Part shown: positions 29,556 through 39,372 of the stretch, one piece after another
Layout of the letters: every line of letters starts with the position of its first letter
How positions within the stretch are numbered: the stretch's first letter is position 1
NCBI GenBank assembly: GCA_009787915.1
Contig: WQSK01000004.1
Span: 1 to 40,846 of the forward strand
DNA length: 40,846 bases
Direction: 5' to 3'
Source of the DNA: Bacillota bacterium
Lineage (GTDB): Bacteria > Bacillota > Clostridia > Christensenellales > UBA1242
The notes under the pieces: model-generated
What the model was told of the DNA's origin: nothing
The model's input: the letters and a program-made list of their open reading frames with translations, nothing else
Database searches by the model: none
Translations under genes and position numbers: made by a program

Positions 29556-30260
29556 TTATTCAATAGTTGGGCCAACTTCTTTATTTATTTCTTCGATACT
29601 TGGCAAAGCATTAATCTTGTCAAGAAGATAATCTTCGCACCAATATTGTGTTACGTCCTCGTGGTTCGGGAAGTATATATGACCAAATTTTTTGGTACGG
29701 GCAATGTATTCTTCTACTTTTTCGTTATACTCTGGTTTTCCAAGGCTGAGGCTCCCCGCCGTATAAAGTTGTCTTGGGTTAGATGTGTATTTGCTTTCCG
29801 CAAAGCCAAAAGTTACCAACTGCCCATTTTTAATGAAAGTCTGACCAAGGCGCGACATCAAATGCAAGTTTCTTCTATCTGCCCATTTTTCTGTAAGAAC
29901 AGAAGCCCTGTCACGGTCATATTCGTCATGGATAATAATGCTGTCGCCATAGCCTCGTGTTGCAACCCAACCCTCTGCCATAGTCACTTGGTCGAAAAAC
30001 CAATTAATCTGGTCCTCTGTCATTGTACCATTGTTAAACAAATCTAAATCAACTTCGGGTTCGTATTTCCACCCAAGTGATTCAAGCCATGCTTTTGCGT
30101 CAAAGCCATGTTCTTCTCCGTCTACACCAAGTTGGTTTGCTGGAAAAATGCTTTTTGGAACAAGCAAAGTTCTGTTCTCGTCTTTTTTACGTAACTCTGC
30201 ACGCAATTGCTCGTTTGTTGGGATTGCATCCCGTCTTGGAAATAAATTAATTGAACTCAT
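29556..30260 (-). CDS. Hypothetical protein
   Basis: 234-aa ORF, co-oriented. Confidence 0.7.
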   Translation of the reverse strand: MSSINLFPRRDAIPTNEQLRAELRKKDENRTLLVPKSIFPANQLGVDGEEHGFDAKAWLESLGWKYEPEVDLDLFNNGTMTEDQINWFFDQVTMAEGWVATRGYGDSIIIHDEYDRDRASVLTEKWADRRNLHLMSRLGQTFIKNGQLVTFGFAESKYTSNPRQLYTAGSLSLGKPEYNEKVEEYIARTKKFGHIYFPNHEDVTQYWCEDYLLDKINALPSIEEINKEVGPTIE

Positions 30261-30299
30261 ATGTCGTATATACCATAGTTTTGGACTAAAGTCAATAGG

Positions 30300-30959
30300 C
30301 TATTTAAAAACATCGTGTTTCATAATATATTCTGCGATTGATTTGAACAATGGTTCATCTTCAAACACGCGTTCAATATCATTCCCAATCCAAAAGTCCG
30401 AAAACCGTTTATATCCGCGGTCTTTCCACTTTTCAATTCTGATTCTTTGAATATCGCTTGGTGTTAGTTTATCGAACTTCATTGCGCCCGACTCGTCATA
30501 ATATTTGCATTGCAGGTCACACTCGAGTTTATCAACAAGATACGCAAATCGCGCCTCTTTTGTTTTTTGTTCGTCGTATTCCTTGTATATTTTTTTAATT
30601 TCGCTACCATTTACGAGGCCACCCAAAATCTTTTTCACCGCCTCTAGTTCAATTCGTTGTTTCTCTTGTTTTGTTACGACACTCCCCGTTGCTGGGATAT
30701 CGCCAATTATGCACTCGCCCAACTCATGTATCGCAATCATAAGTGCAACCTTACTTATATCAAACCCAAGGTCAAACTCCGCGTTAATCGCCAAAGCCAA
30801 CATCTGGGTTCCATAAATATGTTCCGCCACCGATTCGATTCTGTCGCTTTGAATACCACAATCTATCCACCCAGTTCGCGGGAGGGTTTTCAAGCGGTGT
30901 GTTATTGCATAAAAATCACAAACGTTTTTAATTTGATTAGCCACAACAAAAGTATACAT
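30300..30959 (-). CDS. HD-domain (YfbR/5'-deoxynucleotidase-like) protein, paralogue A
   Basis: RIESVAEHIYGTQMLALAIN...ALMIAIHELGECIIGDIP. Confidence 0.85.
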   Translation of the reverse strand: MYTFVVANQIKNVCDFYAITHRLKTLPRTGWIDCGIQSDRIESVAEHIYGTQMLALAINAEFDLGFDISKVALMIAIHELGECIIGDIPATGSVVTKQEKQRIELEAVKKILGGLVNGSEIKKIYKEYDEQKTKEARFAYLVDKLECDLQCKYYDESGAMKFDKLTPSDIQRIRIEKWKDRGYKRFSDFWIGNDIERVFEDEPLFKSIAEYIMKHDVFK

Positions 30960-30997
30960 GATAGACTATCATATGCCATACAGAAAAATTAAAAATA

Positions 30998-31639
30998 TTA
31001 GTTAAAGACTTTATTTTTCAAAAGATACTCTGCAATAGCATTAAAGATTTTGTCATCTCCAAAAATATTTCGCCTGTCATGTTCAATAAAACCCTCGACC
31101 AAAGTCCTGCATCCATACTTTTTATGTTTCAAGAGCATCTCCTTTGCCGACTTGTTCGTAACACGTTTTTCATCCGCATAGCCCATTTCTTCGTTATACT
31201 TGAATTCGAAATCACACTCGATTTTTTCCACGAGGTACGCAAACTTTGCCTCATCGGTTTTGCGCTCCTCGAATTGGGCAAAGAGTTCCAACAACTCCCC
31301 TGCATTACTTATGCCCGCAAAAATCTTTTGGACGGCCTCCAATTCAAGTCGGGCTTTTTCTTCTTTTGAAATCGGGCAACCAGTGTCACCGAGGTCGCCA
31401 ATCACGCACTCGCCCAATTCATGAATCGCAATCATAAGTGCAACCTTTTTAAGGTCCAATTTCAAATCAAACTCGCTGTGAATTGCAAGAGCCAACATTT
31501 GGGAACCATAAACGTGTTCCGCGACACTCTCAAACCGTTCGCGCTCTATCGCCCAAGTCGTCTGCCCCGCACGAATCAGGTTTTTCAACCTGTGCGTAAT
31601 CGCGTAAAATTCACAAACATTTTTGATTCTTTTGTCCAT
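30998..31639 (-). CDS. HD-domain (YfbR/5'-deoxynucleotidase-like) protein, paralogue B
   Basis: RFESVAEHVYGSQMLALAIH...ALMIAIHELGECVIGDLG; clearly homologous to paralogue A along its length. Confidence 0.85.
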   Translation of the reverse strand: MDKRIKNVCEFYAITHRLKNLIRAGQTTWAIERERFESVAEHVYGSQMLALAIHSEFDLKLDLKKVALMIAIHELGECVIGDLGDTGCPISKEEKARLELEAVQKIFAGISNAGELLELFAQFEERKTDEAKFAYLVEKIECDFEFKYNEEMGYADEKRVTNKSAKEMLLKHKKYGCRTLVEGFIEHDRRNIFGDDKIFNAIAEYLLKNKVFN

Positions 31640-32488
31640 TCAAAAAGCATACAAGCGTTTTTGAACCTCGTCAATTAAATACTCTGGACATGACACCCCA
31701 CCCACAAGTCCACAACTCTTTTTTCCCGCAAACCAATCTTTGTTAATCTCGTCCGCGGATTCGATATGATACGTGGGTTTATACTTGGAGGCGGTTGTTT
31801 TAAGTAGCACCGTGTTGTGCGAGGCTTTTCCCCCAACAACAATAACAACGTCCACGGATTTTGCAAGTGTGGCGACCTCCTTTTGTCGTTCCCTAACCGC
31901 CGAACAGGTCGTATCAACCAAATCGTGTCCAACACCTTTTTCTTTGAAAGTCACAGATATCTCCAACAAGTCGGTTTGGTTTTTTGTGGTCTGGGCAAGG
32001 AGTGCAATCTTTTGACCATGACGGACGTGTTCAAGCAAAGAAGGTATATTGCTAATCGCTTCGTCCACGGTTTCGACCACAAAGATATTATCGTTTGCGT
32101 AACCCACATGACCGATTGTTTCGGGGTGCTTTTTGTCGCCAAACAAAACAATATAATAACCAGCCTCGGTCAACTCGCGAACTTTGTGGTGAACCTTTTT
32201 AACCGTCGGGCAGGTCGAATCCACCAAATCTATGCCCTTGTTACGAAGTTCATCCTCGACCCTTTTTGGCAAACCATGTGCGGTGATAATTGCCTTTTGT
32301 TTGGAAACAATCTTTTTATAATCGGGTTGTATTGTGATTCCAAAGTCCTTTTCCAAGCGGTTGTTAATAACAGGGTTTCTTAAAATAGGACCGCCGATTA
32401 AAACCGAGTTCGGATTTCCTTCCGCAATATCTATCGCGCGTTTCGCCCCAAAGCAAAGACCGCTACTTTTACAAACTACAACTTTCAT
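31640..32488 (-). CDS. ispH: 4-hydroxy-3-methylbut-2-enyl diphosphate reductase
   Basis: SSGLCFGAKRAIDIA, DSTCPTVKKVH, DTTCSAVRERQ, VVGGKASHNT. Confidence 0.95.
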   Translation of the reverse strand: MKVVVCKSSGLCFGAKRAIDIAEGNPNSVLIGGPILRNPVINNRLEKDFGITIQPDYKKIVSKQKAIITAHGLPKRVEDELRNKGIDLVDSTCPTVKKVHHKVRELTEAGYYIVLFGDKKHPETIGHVGYANDNIFVVETVDEAISNIPSLLEHVRHGQKIALLAQTTKNQTDLLEISVTFKEKGVGHDLVDTTCSAVRERQKEVATLAKSVDVVIVVGGKASHNTVLLKTTASKYKPTYHIESADEINKDWFAGKKSCGLVGGVSCPEYLIDEVQKRLYAF

Positions 32489-33543
32489 CTCCCACCTGCC
32501 ATTTTATTGATTTCTTTCATAAGTTCATCCACCATTTTATTCTCTGACACGGTCTTTAAAACCTTACCGTTTTTGAACAAAACACCTTGACCCCTCCCGC
32601 ACGCAATTCCGATGTCGGATTGGCTTGCCTCACCTGGTCCATTTACCGCACAGCCCATAACTGCTACCTTTATATGTTTGTTGATACCAGCACATTGTTT
32701 CTCGACCTCGTTCGCAATTGGGATAAGGTCAACCTCCGTCCTCGCACACGTTGGACAAGATATAACCTCTACACCAAACTTTCTTAAATCCAGTGCACTT
32801 AAGATTTGTTTGCAATAATAGATTTCTTCCACTGGGTCACCCGTGAGCGAAACCCGAATAGTATCCCCAATCCCGTGATGCAAAAGTGTCCCCAGCCTCA
32901 CCGCGGATTTAATCGACCCCGACCTAATTGTTCCAGATTCTGTGATACCGATGTGTATGGGATAGTCAAACTTTTTTGCGAGCAACAAATTGGTTTCAAT
33001 CGTCATCGGCACATTTGAACACTTTACGGAAATACAAATATCGTAAAAGCCCAAATCCTCCAAAATTTTAACACTACGCTCGGTACTCTCGGTCAAACCC
33101 TCGGCTGTTACTCCGCCGTGTTTTTTCAAAATATCTTTTTCAACCGAACCCGAGTTCAACCCAACCCGTATTGGTATTTTATATTCTTTCGCCACGTCAA
33201 CAACATGTTTGATTTTATCAAGTCCGCCCAAAGTCCCTGGATTAATCCGAATCTTGTCCGCCCCATGTCTAATAGATTCAACCGCAAGTTTATAATCAAA
33301 ATGAATATCCGCCTCGATAGGTATGTTGATTTGTTTTTTAATCTCGGAAATAGCCTTTGCCGAATCCAAACACGGCACGGCGACACGTACAAGTTCACAA
33401 CCCACACTCTCCAACGCCTTGATTTGCGCAACCGTGGCTCTTATATCTTTTGTCGGTGTGTTTGTCATTGATTGAATAACAATTGGGCTCTCACCACCCA
33501 TTTTTATTTTCCCGACATTTATTACACGCGTGACTTTTGGCAT
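32485..33543 (-). CDS. ispG: 4-hydroxy-3-methylbut-2-en-1-yl diphosphate synthase
   Basis: SPIVIQSMTNTPTKDI, VISCPTCARTEVDL, VAVMGCAVNGPGEA; probable start MPKVTRV at 33543; 4-nt overlap with ispH. Confidence 0.96.
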   Translation of the reverse strand: MPKVTRVINVGKIKMGGESPIVIQSMTNTPTKDIRATVAQIKALESVGCELVRVAVPCLDSAKAISEIKKQINIPIEADIHFDYKLAVESIRHGADKIRINPGTLGGLDKIKHVVDVAKEYKIPIRVGLNSGSVEKDILKKHGGVTAEGLTESTERSVKILEDLGFYDICISVKCSNVPMTIETNLLLAKKFDYPIHIGITESGTIRSGSIKSAVRLGTLLHHGIGDTIRVSLTGDPVEEIYYCKQILSALDLRKFGVEVISCPTCARTEVDLIPIANEVEKQCAGINKHIKVAVMGCAVNGPGEASQSDIGIACGRGQGVLFKNGKVLKTVSENKMVDELMKEINKMAGGR

Positions 33544-33604
33544 TCCATCTAGGATAACAAATGTGCTCTTGATATTGCAAATTAAATGTGCTAGTTTAAT
33601 TTCG

Positions 33605-34201
33605 ATGAAGAAAGAAATTATGGAAACTTGTAGATGGGCGGAGCGCATGGCAATGCCCAACATTTTACATGAAGAAGTCGCCGACTTGTTTCTTGAACAT
33701 TTTCCCGAAATGCTTATTAACGAAGCACGGAACTATGCTCTGTTTTTGTTAAACGAACGTGATGCCCGAAACGTTGTTGGGTACACAGACCAAAAGCGCG
33801 TCGATGCCTTTAAACAGGAGATGCGTTATATAGAGCAAAAATATTTTGTCACTGCAGACGATATCGTTAAAAAATATCAACTAATAGAAAAGTACAGAAC
33901 TGCGCTACATGAATACAAAAAACTGCAAGATTATAAAATCAAACGTGAGAGTCAAAGAATCGACCTAAAACATCTTTCGGAAAAAGATTTGTGGGAATAT
34001 CTTGAGTTTGCGACGAACGACTTTTTAATATCTGAAAAATTTGGAATGGACAAAACTGTTTCTGCCACACCAGAGTTTTTGGACTATGCAAAACGAAATG
34101 TAAGAAGTGACTTGAATTCACACCTGCGCAGAGGCGGTATAGTGCATGACTATGATGAACTCAAAGAACAATTGTCAAACGCAGAAGAATATTTTTTGTA
34201 A
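33605..34201 (+). CDS. Hypothetical helical protein
   Basis: MKKEIMETCRWAERMAMPNILHEEVADLFLEHFPEML...; probable start 33605. Confidence 0.65.
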   Translation: MKKEIMETCRWAERMAMPNILHEEVADLFLEHFPEMLINEARNYALFLLNERDARNVVGYTDQKRVDAFKQEMRYIEQKYFVTADDIVKKYQLIEKYRTALHEYKKLQDYKIKRESQRIDLKHLSEKDLWEYLEFATNDFLISEKFGMDKTVSATPEFLDYAKRNVRSDLNSHLRRGGIVHDYDELKEQLSNAEEYFL

Positions 34202-34204
34202 ATA

Positions 34205-34351
34205 TCAATCATCGTGGTTGGGTTCTGCTGAACTTTCGGCACAAATTTCGAGCATATTTTGGAGGAGGGTAAGAACCTCGCTTCTGCGAGAACCTTGTCC
34301 TCTCCTGCGCTTCGCTTGGAGGAGCATACGACGTAATAAACGAACTGTCAA
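34205..34351 (-). CDS. Small basic protein (48 aa), below the ORF-track threshold
   Basis: TTG start: MTVRLLRRMLLQAKRRRGQGSRRSEVLTLLQNMLEICAESSAEPNHDD*; alternative ATG at 34327; last gene of the minus-strand island array. Confidence 0.5.
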   Translation of the reverse strand: MTVRLLRRMLLQAKRRRGQGSRRSEVLTLLQNMLEICAESSAEPNHDD

Positions 34352-34387
34352 GGTTGTTTATCTGCCGTGGCGTTGTTGGGAGGTTCA

Positions 34388-34981
34388 TTATCTAAATAGG
34401 TTTACTCCGAATATGAAAATTATATTACCAGCGTCACTTGTAAATTTTCCGACTTTAATTATCAAAGCGTTCCTCGACTTGGCCGATACATCATTTTCAA
34501 ACTTGAACCCAGTGATGTAGTCATTAAATTCCTTAATATGTGACTCTAACGCACATAAATCATCTTTACAAAAGCGCTCCGCATCCATTTTTTTGAGTGT
34601 ATCTACTGTATTGCTTAACTTTCTAAACGCACTAACAACTTGCATGCAACATGTGAAATTTCTTATTTTAGCAGCCGATGTTAAATCATAAGCCTCGACA
34701 ATAGAATCTATCTTCTCAAACATGGTTATAATCTTTTTAAGATACTCATATATAGTTTCTTTTTGCTTTTTCTCATCGGAGATTTTATTAGAAAACCAAA
34801 AAGACAGAAACATCGTTGCCACGGCAATTAGAATAATTGGTATACCTTCCGACAAAGAAATATGATAAAAAGACTCTTTGTTTATGTCAAGTCTCGAAGC
34901 AAGTACTAGCCAAACAATTAGAGAAATAATGATAAATATACCTATTATTAAAAATATCCTCTGTATTATTCTTGTTGACAT
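34388..34981 (-). CDS. Two-TM membrane protein with cytosolic helical domain, putative third gene of the GHKL/STAS module
   Basis: MSTRIIQRIFLIIGIFIIISLIVWLVLASR...GIPIILIAVATMFLSFWFSNKISDEKKQKETIYEYLKKIITMFEK...; start 2 nt after the STAS-like gene stop. Confidence 0.75.
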   Translation of the reverse strand: MSTRIIQRIFLIIGIFIIISLIVWLVLASRLDINKESFYHISLSEGIPIILIAVATMFLSFWFSNKISDEKKQKETIYEYLKKIITMFEKIDSIVEAYDLTSAAKIRNFTCCMQVVSAFRKLSNTVDTLKKMDAERFCKDDLCALESHIKEFNDYITGFKFENDVSAKSRNALIIKVGKFTSDAGNIIFIFGVNLFR

Positions 34982-34982
34982 T

Positions 34983-35321
34983 TCAAACCCTCTTATTCGC
35001 ATCCAATATATATTTTCTGATATCATCTATCAAAGATGGCTCCTCTTTTGAAACAAAATCAAACATACCCACAACATTATCGTCTCTATAAATCCTTGCG
35101 AGTCCACCAAAAGATTCCTCGAGAAAAGAAACTGGATAGCCATACCCACCGTCAAGATTGACCATTATCTTTACACCATTAGCCTTTGCCTTATCGTAGT
35201 TAGGGATTAGGTGTTTATCCCTAAATTCCTCGCCAGAAAATTTACCATCCTTTTTATAGCGTGGACCCGGTATCTCAGTAAAGTCATGTGCGACATTTAT
35301 CTTAATCTTTTCCATTAACAT
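34983..35321 (-). CDS. STAS-like domain protein (DUF4325)
   Basis: DGKFSGEEFRDKHLIPNYDKAKANGVKIMVNLDGGYGYPVSFLEESFGGLAR; overlaps the upstream GHKL gene. Confidence 0.78.
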   Translation of the reverse strand: MLMEKIKINVAHDFTEIPGPRYKKDGKFSGEEFRDKHLIPNYDKAKANGVKIMVNLDGGYGYPVSFLEESFGGLARIYRDDNVVGMFDFVSKEEPSLIDDIRKYILDANKRV

Positions 35322-36382
35322 GCTTCTCCTTTCAATTTCACAGTGTCTACTTCCCAGTAGTATAGCGTACCATATAATTTATTTTTTTGCTCATCTTTTT
35401 TTATAACTAGATTATTATTTTCTTTATACAGTTCACACTTCGCCCTATTAGATAATATCACCATACTTTTAATATGTCCATATTCAATTTTTTGTTTAAT
35501 ATTTGGCAAGCCTTTGTTTCGATGCTTAAGTTTTGTAGTTGAACGAAATTCTCCGCCCTCCAAAGCAGACTCAATCAAATCTACTTGCCTAGCACCAAAA
35601 ACCTTTTCTCCAAATCTCTTTTTAATGGTCGAAGGTATACTGCCACCTGTGTCAAGAAATACAAACTCAAATTTCGAGCTGCGCTTTTCGACAAACAAAT
35701 ACCAATCTTTTAAAAGATCTGTGTCATCAGTGTAAGCATGTGCTTTCGTGTTTTCCATAAGCTCTACAATAGTCTTCTGCAAAAATTTCGTTTCATTTCT
35801 AGTACACCCAATTTTGTCTATAACCCAATCGCATATGGCTTTTGCAAGATCTGATTTAACCTCTTTTCCATTTTTAATCGCAACCTTATCGGCGTTTTTG
35901 ATAATATTATTTAAGCTATTAACGTAGCTAAGAAATCCTGACTCCATAAATACACGTCTTGCTCCATCTACTAGCGGGAGGTCTCCAGACCACCTAATAC
36001 CTTCATTTTGATTCCGCTTGTCTCTAAGCATCGCGAGTAGGTACATTACTGCATCTGCTGTTGCATTTTTAATATTTCTAGCATCGATTTTTATCTTCAT
36101 GCGCAGACCTCTATTCGCAATCATGAATTCACGAATACAGTGAAAAGTGCTCTTCACGTCTTCTGGATTACTAAGCAAGCTAAAATCCTCTGGAAGACTA
36201 AAACTCTTTTCTTTAATCTTTTGTAAGTGGCATCTATCAGTTTTTTTATATTTTTTTATTTTGATAGCTTCTTTCTTCCTACTAGTGCATGGTTTATGGT
36301 AACGGCGTTCAGCTTTACGCACTCCTTTCTTCCTACTTTTGCGTCTCAAATATTCTTTGTATCTAGGATTTTTCTTTCTCAA
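35315..36382 (-). CDS. GHKL-type ATP-binding protein with STAS-like N-terminal region
   Basis: N box VELMENTKAHA, G1-like FVFLDTGGSIPSTI, G2-like HRNKGLPNIKQKI; STAS-like IKIDARNIKNATADAVMYLLAML. Confidence 0.75.
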   Translation of the reverse strand: MRKKNPRYKEYLRRKSRKKGVRKAERRYHKPCTSRKKEAIKIKKYKKTDRCHLQKIKEKSFSLPEDFSLLSNPEDVKSTFHCIREFMIANRGLRMKIKIDARNIKNATADAVMYLLAMLRDKRNQNEGIRWSGDLPLVDGARRVFMESGFLSYVNSLNNIIKNADKVAIKNGKEVKSDLAKAICDWVIDKIGCTRNETKFLQKTIVELMENTKAHAYTDDTDLLKDWYLFVEKRSSKFEFVFLDTGGSIPSTIKKRFGEKVFGARQVDLIESALEGGEFRSTTKLKHRNKGLPNIKQKIEYGHIKSMVILSNRAKCELYKENNNLVIKKDEQKNKLYGTLYYWEVDTVKLKGEAC

Positions 36383-36463
36383 AATGCCTCCACCCAGATA
36401 CTACCACGAATTCTACTCAAAGACAATATAAAATTATCTTCAAGTTTGGAACTATTTAGGTAC

Positions 36464-37420
36464 TTACCACTTAACATCTATATAAAACATTTTTTCGGGC
36501 TTGCTTTGTAAATTAATATCGAATTTCAAACTTGTTTCAACTTTGGAACTTGCATTGTGAATTCGGAAAGAAATTGACCAACCATTATTCATTGTTAATA
36601 TCAACGTGGTTTGTGATTTTTCTTTGAAATCAAACTCAATAATTCGCGTAGGTAATTCGATATTTGGGATAGTTATAGTTGGCTTGTTTTTACCGCTTGT
36701 GTTTAATGTGCCGAACAAGTTAAATGGAATAATCGTAGCAATGTTATTATTGCGGTGGATAAGTTTGTAATAGTCTTTCCCGTTGCTTCCAAGCAGATAG
36801 CGAATTAGATTTTCGGTTACGTCTTCGTTTTGAGAATTAAGTTTAATAAACTCATTTTTGAAAGCAGTTAATAACGGAACATATACGGCATTCTCCTTGC
36901 TTGGCAACTGCGACCACAATTTCCCGCAAGACTTTTCTTTTGACAACATGTCAAACAAAGGTTTTATTTCAGTGAAGTAATCTTTGGAACAATTTGCACC
37001 AAGCCAAAGTTTGCCAAAATCAATACTCATCGAAAGCCGTGAGTGTTTTAACGCCTCGTGGTTATGTTTAACCGAAACTCCGATTTCCCACTTGATTGAA
37101 CGTCGGATAATCAGGACATCACGAATATCCCCACCTTTCGCCAAATTATCGGGTTGTAGCGATATGGTCAATTTATCATCTCCGTCGTCGGTTACTTTGG
37201 GTTCCATTTCAATAATTTTGCTCATGCCCGCTTTTGCGGATCTCAACATTTCGGCTTGCTCGTCTTGCGTGATTTCGTTATATCTTTGTTCTGCTATTTC
37301 AAGACTTGAATTCGCTATGATTTCAACTGGACGAATAGGCGTGACAAGTTCCTTTATCGCCAACACGCAAGCGTATTCATATGCCTTGCCTTTAATTGTT
37401 GAGTTTATTGTTGTTCTCAT
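36464..37420 (-). CDS. Type II restriction endonuclease, HaeIII-like
   Basis: [42 protein letters not shown]; 4-nt overlap with the HaeIII-like methyltransferase gene. Confidence 0.78.
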   Translation of the reverse strand: MRTTINSTIKGKAYEYACVLAIKELVTPIRPVEIIANSSLEIAEQRYNEITQDEQAEMLRSAKAGMSKIIEMEPKVTDDGDDKLTISLQPDNLAKGGDIRDVLIIRRSIKWEIGVSVKHNHEALKHSRLSMSIDFGKLWLGANCSKDYFTEIKPLFDMLSKEKSCGKLWSQLPSKENAVYVPLLTAFKNEFIKLNSQNEDVTENLIRYLLGSNGKDYYKLIHRNNNIATIIPFNLFGTLNTSGKNKPTITIPNIELPTRIIEFDFKEKSQTTLILTMNNGWSISFRIHNASSKVETSLKFDINLQSKPEKMFYIDVKW

Positions 37421-38394
37421 TTCAAATCTTCCTTTATCTTTTTTGCAATCGCATACGCTAGGTTTACTGGCACGGCATTACCCACCATTTTGTAACCGTC
37501 GGCAATGTCATTATAAATAAAAATAAAACTATCGGGGAATGTTTGTATTCTTGCACACTCACGCACGGACAACCGCCTATAATCATCTTCTTTACCGGGA
37601 ACGAATATTCTTTTGTTTTGTTCGACAAAAAGCATTTTAGGGGCTTGTGGGTGGATAGGGGCGTGTCTGCCACCTGCTTGGATAGTGAAAGAAGGTTCGT
37701 CCCAAGAACGTACACGATTACGTGACATAAAGATTGTAGAGAATCCGCCATTCATATATTCGTGATTCGGAATTGGTAATTCAAGCCCCCATGACTTATT
37801 ATGCTGTTTAGCAGGTTGGGCTTGTCGCAAATCCCATATAGCGTCTTTCAAATTTGGTTTATATTCTTGCACAGGTGGAAATTCAAACTTTTTATTTAAA
37901 TCTTTTCTATATCCCACGATGATGACACGCTTGCGATTTTGAGGGACATCAAAATCATTAGCGTCAACAAGTTGCCAAGAAACATTATATCCTGCACTTT
38001 CAAACTCGGAAATAAACTTATCGAAATTAACTTTGTGTTTATCTAAAAGCATACCGCCCACATTTTCACACAAGAAAAACTTTGGCTTTTTATCTTTTAA
38101 TATCCTAATATAGTCTAAAAACAATTTACCCCTATCGTCATCAATGCCACGCCCCGCACCGGCTTCACTCCAACTTTGACATGGCGGTCCGCCAATGATT
38201 CCGTCACAATCGGGAACTTCTTTGGGAGATACATCTGTTATGCTTCGTTTATCAAGTTTAGAATTAGGAAAATTTTTTTCATAAGTAGCCCAAATTGTTT
38301 TATCGTATTCATTCGCCCAAACAGTGTGAAACCCCGCTTTTTCAAAGCCAAGGTCAAGACCCCCAGCACCTGCAAAAAATGAAACGATTTTCAT
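37417..38394 (-). CDS. DNA (cytosine-5-)-methyltransferase, M.HaeIII-like
   Basis: [26 protein letters not shown] (motif IV), ENVGGM (motif VI), [33 protein letters not shown] (TRD region close to M.HaeIII), [16 protein letters not shown]. Confidence 0.95.
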   Translation of the reverse strand: MKIVSFFAGAGGLDLGFEKAGFHTVWANEYDKTIWATYEKNFPNSKLDKRSITDVSPKEVPDCDGIIGGPPCQSWSEAGAGRGIDDDRGKLFLDYIRILKDKKPKFFLCENVGGMLLDKHKVNFDKFISEFESAGYNVSWQLVDANDFDVPQNRKRVIIVGYRKDLNKKFEFPPVQEYKPNLKDAIWDLRQAQPAKQHNKSWGLELPIPNHEYMNGGFSTIFMSRNRVRSWDEPSFTIQAGGRHAPIHPQAPKMLFVEQNKRIFVPGKEDDYRRLSVRECARIQTFPDSFIFIYNDIADGYKMVGNAVPVNLAYAIAKKIKEDLK

Positions 38395-38419
38395 CGTTGT
38401 GATTGTACCATTAACCTTC

Positions 38420-39358
38420 TTAATTGTACACCCTAAAAACAATCATTCTGTCGTTCTCTTTGTGTTTGACGAGTTTTGCGTTTATATCAAACGTACTTAA
38501 TAGCAGACTCTCATATTTCGCTTTGTCAGTAAACTTTATCTCGGTGTTTTTGAAATCCAAGTTTCTAGTTCGATAATAGCGTTTCTGATTAAGCCCAATG
38601 CTGTTCTCTTGCTTGGTCACATATCCAATAATGTAGTTGATTGCTTTCAACTGGTTTTCAATACTCTCTTGGTCGATTTTAACAACAGTTGAAAAACCTT
38701 TGTCCCAGAGTGGCAAATTATAAACTTGTCGACCACTTTGTAATACAGGTTCGCTTGTGTGTGGGTTGATTGCCACGACTAAAATATTTTCTAAGTCACA
38801 ATCCCCAAGTAAAGCATGAAAATGAATGTTGCCTTTGGCGTGGCGTTCAGGAACTGCAAGGATCTTAACAGTTGGAAATCTCTTTTGTAACTTTTGGCGG
38901 AACATTTGCCAGTAGTATTTTGTTGCTTTGTCATCATGGTCATGTTCGCTTTTCGCAATCGTAAAAGTACAAAAATAAACCCAGTCATTACACAAAGCAT
39001 ATCCATAAAAATTGTCTTTTGCTCTGCGACAACTCTCGTATTGACTGCGGTCAAATCCGTTGTCGATTTCCAAAATCTCGCCACGACTTGCGTATTCGTC
39101 AATTTGCTCTTGGTCTGTTATCTCTTTTCGTTTACTCGCTGAGATGATTTTGCCAGTTTCAGTATCTACCCAGTTATAATCTTTCTTACCAGTCAGGATA
39201 TCAAAAGGTTCGTGATAGTAAATGATTTCAGTAAAGAACTTAAACCGATTTATCCGAGTATTTACTTGCTCTCTCTTTTGTTTAGATAATAAATGTGCGT
39301 TAGGTTTCAAAACCCTCTCAACACGTTTTGACATGAACTTGTCCATGTGATTATCCAC
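38420..39358 (-). CDS. HUH-type rolling-circle replication initiator (Rep)
   Basis: Motif [10 protein letters not shown], motif [12 protein letters not shown] (HUH), motif III candidate [10 protein letters not shown] (catalytic Tyr). Confidence 0.8.
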   Translation of the reverse strand: MDNHMDKFMSKRVERVLKPNAHLLSKQKREQVNTRINRFKFFTEIIYYHEPFDILTGKKDYNWVDTETGKIISASKRKEITDQEQIDEYASRGEILEIDNGFDRSQYESCRRAKDNFYGYALCNDWVYFCTFTIAKSEHDHDDKATKYYWQMFRQKLQKRFPTVKILAVPERHAKGNIHFHALLGDCDLENILVVAINPHTSEPVLQSGRQVYNLPLWDKGFSTVVKIDQESIENQLKAINYIIGYVTKQENSIGLNQKRYYRTRNLDFKNTEIKFTDKAKYESLLLSTFDINAKLVKHKENDRMIVFRVYN

Positions 39359-39372
39359 CTCTTTTAGAATTT

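Noticed and set aside
31817-32383. 188-aa plus-strand ORF antisense to ispH
   Set aside because: Shadow ORF over conserved IspH motifs.
34260-34330. Hairpins (CTCGC-TTCT-GCGAG and CTCTCC..GGAGGAG) initially read as a recombination site
   Set aside because: They fall inside the 48-aa ORF, whose continuous frame explains the sequence better; an att role cannot be assessed without the other element end.
37464-37751. 95-aa minus-strand ORF overlapping the methyltransferase in another frame
   Set aside because: Alternative frame of a gene with unambiguous C5-methyltransferase motifs.
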